DNA of 64,000 nt from Camillea tinctor (taxonomy: Eukaryota > Ascomycota > Sordariomycetes > Xylariales > Xylariaceae): contig MU394069.1 of the NCBI GenBank assembly GCA_022578605.1, positions 248,001-312,000 of the forward strand. The letters are read 5' to 3'. Within the stretch, counting starts at the first letter, position 1. Each line of letters starts with the position of its first letter. Shown here piece by piece: positions 56,117 to 64,000 of the stretch. A program made the translations under genes and the position numbers. A model generated the notes under the pieces. It saw only the letters and a program-made list of their open reading frames with translations, searched no databases and had not been told where the DNA came from.

Positions 56117-57823
56117 TTAGAAAGCCGCCTCGTAAGCCATGTGCCTCTTGGCAATGGTCTCCGTCACGTTGCCGGCAACCACGCCTGATTCGTCCTCGTA
56201 CTCGGCCCAGGCGCTCTTAAGCGCGCGGACTGAGACACTGACCTGGGCACCCTCAGGAAGGTCCCGGGAAGCCACGGTCAGCTGCGAGAGCGGCTGCGTG
56301 GGGTAGAACAAGACGGTGCCGGCATGGGTGCCGCGGTCGACAAAGACCTCGAAGATGCTGCGGTCGACGACGGCCTGCATGCTCCACGAAGCAAGAGCGC
56401 TCGAGTCGGAGCTGTACACGTCGGCGATGCTGAACTTGTCCGTGAAGAAGATGTTGTCGAACCCGCGGAGCAGCCCCCGGTTGACGAAGAACGGCGTGTC
56501 CCCGCCGAAGTAGAATCCCGACTGCAGAGCCTCGCCTGATGCCGGCGCCGACAGCGTCAGGTTTAGGGTCGTGAACGATGACACGAGAGTCGTGTTGATA
56601 CCCGTCACGGTCACGTCCACGAACACCGCCCCCGACGCTACGTCCGAATAGTCCACCACCACGCTGCCGTTGCCCATGGTCTGCTCCGCCAGCGCGTCCC
56701 CGTCCTCAAGCACGGGAGACATGTCGTAGATCTCGTTCACCATGGTGAGCCCGATGCGCGGCGCGTACGTGAGGTAGTTCGCGCGGGGCAGGGTCATGGC
56801 GCTGCGCCAGCCCTCGCTGTTGCCCGTCGGCACCTGCTGCGCGTACTGCCAGTTGGACGCCCAGCCCAGGTTGACGGGGTTCTCGCCCTCGGCCGTGCCG
56901 TAGAAGTACTGCGCCGCGTAGTTGTCCTTGGCGAAGTCGGTCAGCCGCGTCGTGGCGTCGCTCGGCGCGAAGTGTGTCCCGTTGAAGTCGCCCACGAAGT
57001 ACTCGGTGATGGACCCGCCGAGCGGCGCGCCCGGCTGCACCGACAGCGCCAGCACGTACGTCTCCTCGAGCAGGTCGCCGCTGTCGCGGTCGCGCACCGG
57101 CATCTTGACCAGGTTCGGGCACTCGTACTGCGTGCCCAGCAGGCCGTGCCGCGTGAAGTTGGACGCCCACGTCCACGACTTGAGGTCCGGGCTCGTGAAG
57201 ATGCCGACAACGAACTCCTGCGAGTAGGCGATCACGGCGACCCAGTGGTCCTCGTACCAGATCACCTTGGGGTCACGGAACTGGCTGCTCGTGCTGTCAA
57301 TCACCGGGTTGTTGGCGTACCACTCAAATGTGTAGCCTCCGTCGCGCGAGTACGCAATGTCCTGCGTTTGGGGGCCCGACCCGCCGTGTGCTATTGTGGT
57401 TATGGCCACCACGCCGTTATCCTGGTCCGGGAAGAAGCCCGACGTGTTGTTCACGTCGATGACAGCGCTGCCTGAGAACACATACTGCCCCTCCTCGGGC
57501 GGATACAGCGCGATCGCCTGGTTCTCCCAGTGGTACAGGTCTTCCGACGTCGCGTGGCCCCAGTGCTGGTTACCCGCCACGATGCCGGTTGGGTTGTACT
57601 GGTAGTACATATGCCACGTGCCATTGGCGTCTTTAAACATGCCGTTCGGGTCGTTCATGAAGCCCTGCGGCGGCGAAAAGTGTACTTGGGGGCGCAGAGG
57701 GCCTGTGTAGTCTCCAGGGATGGGCGTTCCCGTAGGGACGGCTGGGGTGGTGGCTGACGTCCCCTGGGCCGCTACGTTGACCGCGGCGACGGCCACGGCC
57801 CCTATGAGAGTGTTGGTGAACAT
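56117..57823 (-). CDS. Glycoside hydrolase family 32 invertase (beta-fructofuranosidase)
   Basis: Secreted enzyme cleaving sucrose or fructans. Intronless, 568 aa from the ATG at 57823. An ATG at 57928 would add 35 residues, but it lies too close to the TATA box and would bury the signal peptide (MFTNTLIGAVAVAAVNVAAQ). The five-bladed propeller carries the family catalytic triad: NDPNG with nucleophile Asp58, RDP with Asp184, and EC with acid/base Glu234. Other family blocks are GMFKDANGTWHMYYQYNP, HWGHATSEDLYHWENQAIAL, FSGSAVID and GWASNWQYAQQVPT. The C-terminal beta-sandwich includes VDRSIFEVFVDRGTH and LKSAWAE. Many N-x-S/T sequons (for example NNTS, NGT, NFT, NVT) fit a glycosylated secreted enzyme. 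The missing intron and high GC contrast with the AT-rich flank. Confidence 0.94.
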   Translation of the reverse strand: MFTNTLIGAVAVAAVNVAAQGTSATTPAVPTGTPIPGDYTGPLRPQVHFSPPQGFMNDPNGMFKDANGTWHMYYQYNPTGIVAGNQHWGHATSEDLYHWENQAIALYPPEEGQYVFSGSAVIDVNNTSGFFPDQDNGVVAITTIAHGGSGPQTQDIAYSRDGGYTFEWYANNPVIDSTSSQFRDPKVIWYEDHWVAVIAYSQEFVVGIFTSPDLKSWTWASNFTRHGLLGTQYECPNLVKMPVRDRDSGDLLEETYVLALSVQPGAPLGGSITEYFVGDFNGTHFAPSDATTRLTDFAKDNYAAQYFYGTAEGENPVNLGWASNWQYAQQVPTGNSEGWRSAMTLPRANYLTYAPRIGLTMVNEIYDMSPVLEDGDALAEQTMGNGSVVVDYSDVASGAVFVDVTVTGINTTLVSSFTTLNLTLSAPASGEALQSGFYFGGDTPFFVNRGLLRGFDNIFFTDKFSIADVYSSDSSALASWSMQAVVDRSIFEVFVDRGTHAGTVLFYPTQPLSQLTVASRDLPEGAQVSVSVRALKSAWAEYEDESGVVAGNVTETIAKRHMAYEAAF

Positions 57824-57959
57824 CTTCACTTCACCGTGTGGCGGACAGGAGGGGGGAAGAGGGGGAAAGGGTGAAAGGAATTCACACGAAGAGGGAGAGC
57901 TTGGCCACTGAGTCAGTGATGAAGACATTCAAAAGGGCAACACGGAACAGAAACATTCT

Positions 57960-57967
57960 TATTTATA
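57960..57967 (-). promoter_or_regulatory. TATA box of the invertase gene
   Basis: TATAAATA on the minus strand lies 137 bases upstream of the chosen invertase start codon. A TGAGTCA site (57909-57915, + strand reading) sits between it and the ATG. The distance suits initiation downstream of 57928, supporting the shorter protein. Confidence 0.45.
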
Positions 57968-60000
57968 TCTATGCCATTATTATTGTTTAGATTTGTGAAT
58001 GTTTTTTTTTTCCCGCGCTAGGGGCTTACTTGCCCATGGAGTTCTAGAGCATAACAACCCCCCGTAGAAAGGCCGGTTGGCAATTATATCATGCCTGCGT
58101 CACGCGGTCATTTTGGAGATTTAGCCCACATACCCAAGCCCAGCCAAGATGAATGGCGTAAACGGCATCCTGGAAGTGGATACTACCTTTTCTTCTTGGA
58201 CATGGCCGCCTCGGCTCTCAATGGAGTAAAAAGATGGCCATCTCTATTGTGGAAGCGGGCCCCCGGAGCGGAGACCCCAGCCACCAGCCGGCTGCTACGG
58301 TATCTTATATGGAGTGTAGGAATGTCGATCTACCTGGCCTAATTCAGACACTGGGGTCAAATTTTCAACGCGGTGGGAAAATGTGCAAGTCAGATTACAA
58401 ATAGGTATTCAGTGTACAGCGAATACTATAATATTTGTGTTTTGAATTCGGTCTTGAGTTCCTGCCAGTACATACTATAGTAACTATACCCCAGGATTGC
58501 TAAAGGAGAAGGCCTTTCTAGTGAATGACGCGGCGTTCGAACAGGAATATGGCGGGGTAGTGTTCTAGAATGGCCAGTTCAGGCCGTTGTTGACTCTCAG
58601 GGTGGTATTACATGTACGGGTAGTCAGCCGCATCTATAACGCGCTTTGGTTTACGATGTGTTATGCTAAATTGGGGTTGGATTAGTTGCGATGAGTCTGC
58701 AATCCCCTTTAATGCCAAGATTTGTCTAAGGTACCAGTTTTTCCCAATGGCCAAGTCCTCTAACTCATGTGTTAGCCCACAACACGCTCTTAGAACACGC
58801 TTGTGCATACCTTTCTCGTCATCTAAACTTTCGGAAAACTCTGATAACTAGAGGTTAATACACATGAAGTTTACCTATAAGTAATAAACACCGCGATGCC
58901 TCTTTGCTCAGTCTCAATGCCTATCATCCCGAATACCTACGTGACATTATATAATATGCAGAGTCTTGCTGTAAGAATTTCCCATCTTCACTTGGAAAGC
59001 TACCCCAAGTAGTCCTCTCCATCATTCTCGTGTATTGTGTAATACGCGGGTATAGCGAAAGCTAGAAAAAATCATGACTCGCTCTATTGAAGAATAGGTG
59101 TCGCCGGGGGGCTAAAGGCGGCGCAGACGTGGGGACAAATGGTTCCAGAACAGAAATATTTATCTCTCCTGCTTCTGGGCGCTCGTCATGCGGTACTAAC
59201 GTACGACAGCTCAGATCATCTGCTCAGACATCGGAAGAAGCTTGCTCGAATTCTGGAGATTTCATGGATTAGGTAAGTATTCGGTCCTTATTTTCTTAGC
59301 GGCCCATTAGCATAGAAACCCCACGTTGGGGAATGGAGACGAATGGAGACGAGCCAGGGGTCAGAGCTGCTCGGGTCCGGATTAATGGGGTAAGAGACCA
59401 AGAGAAAAGACCGGGGAGAAACAAGGACAGAAAAAAACACGCGGAAAATCCCGTATGCAGTATCTCATTTTATGATTGCTATGATGATAATGACTATGGA
59501 CACTAAGTCATATGTCCCGAGAATCGTTATTTGTTCAAAGGTATTCATGGGTTATATGCAACTTGTATCGATAATCTTTTCTCCTTGAGTGGTGGGGACA
59601 TCAAAGTATGGGTTACTACCACGTGGGAAAATAAGGAAGGTAGACCTTAGTCTAGATGCATTGACAACCACGTACAAAATCAAGTCCCCAAAGTGACGGC
59701 GTTCTATGAATTAGTATAGTTATTGGTCCAACAAGAGGCTAAGCGTAGTGTTAAGAACCTTTTCTCGGTGAGAGATCTATTATCACTACTGAATTGATGT
59801 GGATAATAATGTGGTATTAAGGGCATAGGGAGGTAATGTGTGTTGTAAAGATGATGGTTTCGCTAACTACAGAATAAACCGGTTAAATCTTTATATAGGA
59901 GCTATAGCTCTATATATAGTGTGGGGCCGTGGGTAAACTTCGGAAGAAACACCCTAAAATTACGTATTCATCATAGCCTTAGCTTAGTCTCTCCCTTTTT
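57968..60000. other. Gene-free stretch right of the invertase
   Basis: No supported gene. Frames such as 58091-58342 and 59087-59272 are short and lack motifs. A direct repeat GAATGGAGAC (59333-59342 and 59343-59352, approximately) is visible. The sequence is normal in composition until about 59950, where A+T rises. Confidence 0.45.
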
Positions 60001-63000
60001 AATATATATCATCTTTTCAAAAATCATCTGGACCACCTTTTAATAGCTAAATTTCCTAAGCGTGCTTTTTAAAGCACCGAGTATAACAATTAATAATTAA
60101 TGGTTGCATAACATAGATAAAAAGTCACAATGTACCCCGCACATAAATAAGTTGCGCTTTCCTGCGCAACCTTAATTAAATAGTTCCTTCTTTAAACATA
60201 AATATATAATCGTTTTTTATACTTGTTATTTTTATCTTCTTTAATACGTACACCTACCAATACTAATTAGTATTACTAAACATATAGCAACATAAATTTA
60301 CAAAGTAAAAATTTTTTTAAATATTTTATATTTTTATTTAAAAGCATAGCAATTTAAAGTAAATATAAAAAACTACTATTAATATTTTACACTTTTATTT
60401 AAAAGCATAATAAAATAAAATACAGCAATAGCAACATTAGCATTTTATATTAAACAAACAAGCTTTTTAAACATCCTATTTTGCAACATACAACCCATAT
60501 TCCCCCCTTTCTTAAAAACAACAATCCATATTACCTTTATCTTTAGCACTATTACTATTTACAATATTAAGCAACAATTAACCAAGTCCTTTAACTTAAA
60601 AAACCCAATAATAATAACAATAATAGCAATTTTAAAAAAAATAACAAAAACCTATTAAAAATAATAATGCTATAGCTTTAAAAAATTTAAACTAATTATA
60701 AAAACTTATAACATTATTACTTATAATAAATAAAAGCGTTTTTTAAGTATTTAATTCTTAAATATTAAAATAAAAAACCTTTAACTACACAACTAATATA
60801 CTATAACAAAAAGTAACATAAACGTTAATTTTTATATAAAATATTAAAAATAATAATTTTTAATTAATAGCTTTTATACTAAAAAAAGCGTTAATAAAAT
60901 ATTAAAAACGCTTTAAAAAATTTAAATAAATAAACTTTAAATACATGCTTAAGTAGCTTTAATTTGCACTTTGCATAGCAATAATAAAACAAAGTATTTA
61001 CGTTTATAAAATTAATAAAAATTACATAGTATATTTTAATAATTTAATAAATTAAAAATTTTCGCTAATATTACTTTAATATAAAAAAAATTTATATAAA
61101 ATTAAAAAAAAATAGCCTTATTAATTAATATAAAAAATAATTACTTTTAAATTATATAAAAAAAAAAAAAAGTAGCTTTATAATCCTATTTTTTTTTTTA
61201 ACCTTATTAAATAATATGTTTTAATTTAAAAACTTTAATATATAATTTTAAACTAATATTTTAAACTTTTATAAAAATAATTATGCTAAATTACTTACTA
61301 TTAATAAAAAAACAAAATTATAATTTTAAAACAATTAATTTATTTATAGTAATTTTCTTACTTAACCTTTAATATTAAGCATAATAAACTTTAAAACTAC
61401 TAAATAGTTACATTGTTTATAATTTCTTTATAATGCATATAGTAATACTTTTTATACTATTAAACTTTTTAACTTTACTACTTAAATATATTTTTTTTAC
61501 TTCTTTTTTTTTACTTTTTTAAATAATTATTAAATTAAGCAATATAAATTATATAAAATATTTCTTGCATTAAAAAAATCTTAATATAAGCAATAATTTC
61601 CTTTTTCCTTTTTTTTTTTTTTTTTAAAAATATATTAAAAAATATACTTTTAAGTACAATTTTGTTTATAATACTAAAATGTTACATTAATAAACTGCGC
61701 TTTTTTAATATTTTTTCTTTATACTTATACTTTATTAAACCTTAATATACTTATAACTATACTTATTTATAAAAAGTAATTAAAGCTAAAAAAGCGCCGC
61801 ACCTTTAAAAGCATAATTATTTTACTTATATATTTTTTTAAAATAAAAATATTTTTAAAATTTTTTATATTAACTATTTTTTTTAAACTATTTAAATAAA
61901 AAGTAAAAGCTTGTATAAAACCTTAAAAATTACGGTTTTTTTTTCTTAATAAATTAACTGCTTATTTTAAAAAGTAATAAATATAAATAAGTATATATAC
62001 TAATTAAAAACCAAAAAAAGCAATTTTATTATATAATTTTTTTAAAAAAAGTCGCAAATAACATATACCTGCTTATAATTATTAAGTAGTTTAAAAAAAC
62101 ATAAAATAAAAAAAACAATTATATAAAAAAACTATATAACATTTTTAAAAATAAGTTTAAATTCTTTTTAAATATATGTTATATAATTAAAATTTAATAA
62201 AGCTAATTTTATGCTATATTTTTAACAATTTTAACAAGTTAAATAGCAATATATTTCTTTTATAATATATTAAAATATTAATGTTTTACTAATATATATT
62301 TTATAATAAAACGCTACTTTAATATAAAACAAAATAAAGTTTAATATTACTATAACTAAACAATAACTATATTTTTTAACATAAAAGCAAAAAAAGTTAA
62401 TAAAAATAAAACCAATTTAAAAATACTTTAAATTATACTAAATAAACTATTTTTTTATTAAAAAGCATTAAAACCAAAGTTTTAAAAAAAGCAACAGCTA
62501 ATTACAACTATATACTAAGCATATTACAACGTTTTTTAACTATAATATATACTTTTTAAGCTAATATATTAATTTAAAAACTTAATTAATAAGCTTAAAA
62601 CATTTATTAATATTTATAAAAACATTAAAAATGCTTATTAATACTTTATAATTAAAAAAAACAATAATAATAATAATAATAAAATCTATTAATTTTACAT
62701 CGACTATAAATACCATTATAATAATAAAAATAATAAGTACTACTTTAAATAATAAATAAAAACATAAAAGCGTAAATGTTAAATATATAAAAAAAAAAGT
62801 ATTAATTAATTAAGCATTTTAAACAAAAATAAAAAAATGTAAAGTTATAATAAAAAAACCGAAAAAAGCAAAGTAAAAAAAATTACGCAACATTTTTAGC
62901 AAACTACAAAAAAATTAAAAATGTAACTTTAAAATTAAAAACTAAAAAATAAAATACATATAAATAAAATATACAAAAAAGCAAACAATACATAATAGCA

Positions 63001-64000
63001 ACTTACTTATATAATTAAACATTTTAATATTAAATTAAATTAATTTATTAAGTAACAAACTTAATAATTAACACTTTTAATACTAATATTATTTTTATTT
63101 TTAATTAATACGTAAAAACTATATTTTAAAGCATTATGCTAAATATAAAAGCAATAAAAATATTTATAGTTAAAAAAAAGCAATATTAAGCTTTAATTAA
63201 TAAGCACTTTAATAAACATTTAAAAATAAATAGTAATTAAATAAATAAAACAAACATTTATTTTAAAAATAAAAAACTAATAAAATTATTAAGTATAATA
63301 ACAATAAACACTTTATTTAGCTATATAAACTTCTATATTATAAAAACAAATATGCTATTTTTATTATACTTTAAAAACATAAATTACTTAAAAATATACT
63401 TTAATAATATTATTAACTAACTAATATGCAAAAACAAAGTAATTATAAATATTATTCGTAAATAAAAACACTTTTAATTCTAACTAAATAAAGCAATATA
63501 CTTTATAAAAATAAAGCTTTATTATATTTATATTTAATTTAATTACTTATTTATAAATAAATTATATAACTTTTTAAACAAAGCAAAATATAAAATTAAC
63601 ATTAAAAACATTAAAAAAATTAATAAGTTTTGCTATTATTGCTAAATTAAAAATAAAGCACTTTAAAAGTTTAAGTTTAATTTTAAAAACTTCAAAATAA
63701 ACTTTAATTATAAAGTTATTATTAATATTATATACCTTAATAAAAAACCAATTTTATATATTATTAATGCAATAACTAGTTTTTAAGTAGCTTAATTTTT
63801 AAAAACTATCTTAGTAAAAAAAACATAAAAAACCTTTAAAAAATGTTAAATTAACACTTACTTTAACTTATTAAATATTATTATATATAATACTAAAACT
63901 AATTTTAACAGCACTAAATTTTAAAATAAAGCTTAACTTATAAAAATTACATATAAATAAATACTAATAAAAGCGCATTAATTTATTAAAAAAGTTAAAA
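60001..64000. repeat. AT-rich isochore, probably RIP-mutated repeat DNA
   Basis: Almost all bases are A or T. By hand I counted 24 C and 15 G in the 300 bases 62641-62940 (13% G+C). Stops occur every few codons in every frame and no gene survives. In ascomycetes such blocks are typically transposons saturated by RIP or pericentromeric DNA. CA dinucleotides remain fairly common on the + strand while TG is rare, an asymmetry discussed in the findings. The block runs to the window edge, so its extent is unknown. Confidence 0.8.
60151..60170. repeat. Perfect hairpin GTTGCGC-TTTCCT-GCGCAAC
   Basis: A 7-bp perfect inverted repeat with a 6-nt loop, strikingly GC-rich, sits exactly where the AT isochore begins. 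Confidence 0.7.

Noticed and set aside
60001..64000. AT block as mitochondrial DNA or a giant intron
   Set aside because: No mitochondrial genes or long frames survive. Composition is more extreme than typical fungal mitochondrial coding DNA, and stops are dense in all frames.

Overview
The window is nuclear DNA of a filamentous ascomycete (Pezizomycotina). The evidence is split genes with short GT-AG introns of about 45-390 bp, fungal-type families (Zn2Cys6 regulator, sugar-porter transporter, GH32 invertase, TIM50, VTA1, KEOPS CGI121, exosome RRP41, HDEL-tagged disulfide isomerase), long gene-poor spacers, and a final block of about 3.8 kb that is roughly 87% A+T with no usable reading frame. 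That block looks like a repeat-induced-point-mutation (RIP) isochore. I cannot assign genus or species from sequence alone.

Layout. 1-5.7 kb: gene-free and repeat-bearing, with two short LTR-like repeats and an assembly gap flanked by poly-G, poly-C and a noisy duplicate of the same 96 bases. 5.7-20.95 kb: a gene-rich arm holding a sugar/quinate-type permease (6 exons), a BNR/Asp-box beta-propeller protein (4 exons), a TED1/CDC1-type metallophosphoesterase, a small conserved acidic protein, a Tim17-family-like membrane protein, proline dehydrogenase and CGI121. 20.95-35.1 kb: a Zn2Cys6 transcription factor (4 exons) between two very long spacers (4.3 and 6.5 kb). 35.1-50.2 kb: a second gene-rich arm holding a small secreted six-cysteine protein, TIM50, an F-box-like protein, the exosome subunit RRP41/SKI6, a disulfide isomerase, VTA1 and a zinc alcohol dehydrogenase. 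51.7-53.6 kb: an orphan reading frame directly followed by two nested solo LTRs with intact 5-bp target duplications. 55.2-57.9 kb: a secreted CAP/PR-1 protein convergent with a secreted GH32 invertase. 60.0-64.0 kb: the AT isochore.

The genes do not form one pathway. Most are housekeeping: mitochondrial import, RNA decay, tRNA modification, endosomal sorting, ER folding and GPI-anchor remodelling. The carbon/nitrogen-acquisition and secreted genes (permease, BNR protein, proline dehydrogenase, alcohol dehydrogenase, invertase, CAP protein, six-Cys protein) are scattered among them. The secreted CAP and invertase genes lie nearest the repeat-rich right end. Exon borders were worked out by hand from splice consensus, reading phase and family conservation. 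For every spliced model the exon lengths sum to a multiple of three. I saw no convincing tRNA, rRNA or CRISPR array and no clear secondary-metabolite cluster. The most noteworthy items are the nested solo LTRs next to the orphan ORF, the strand-asymmetric AT isochore, the artefactual-looking gap, the six-Cys secreted protein, and a possible unannotated promoter at 23.4 kb.
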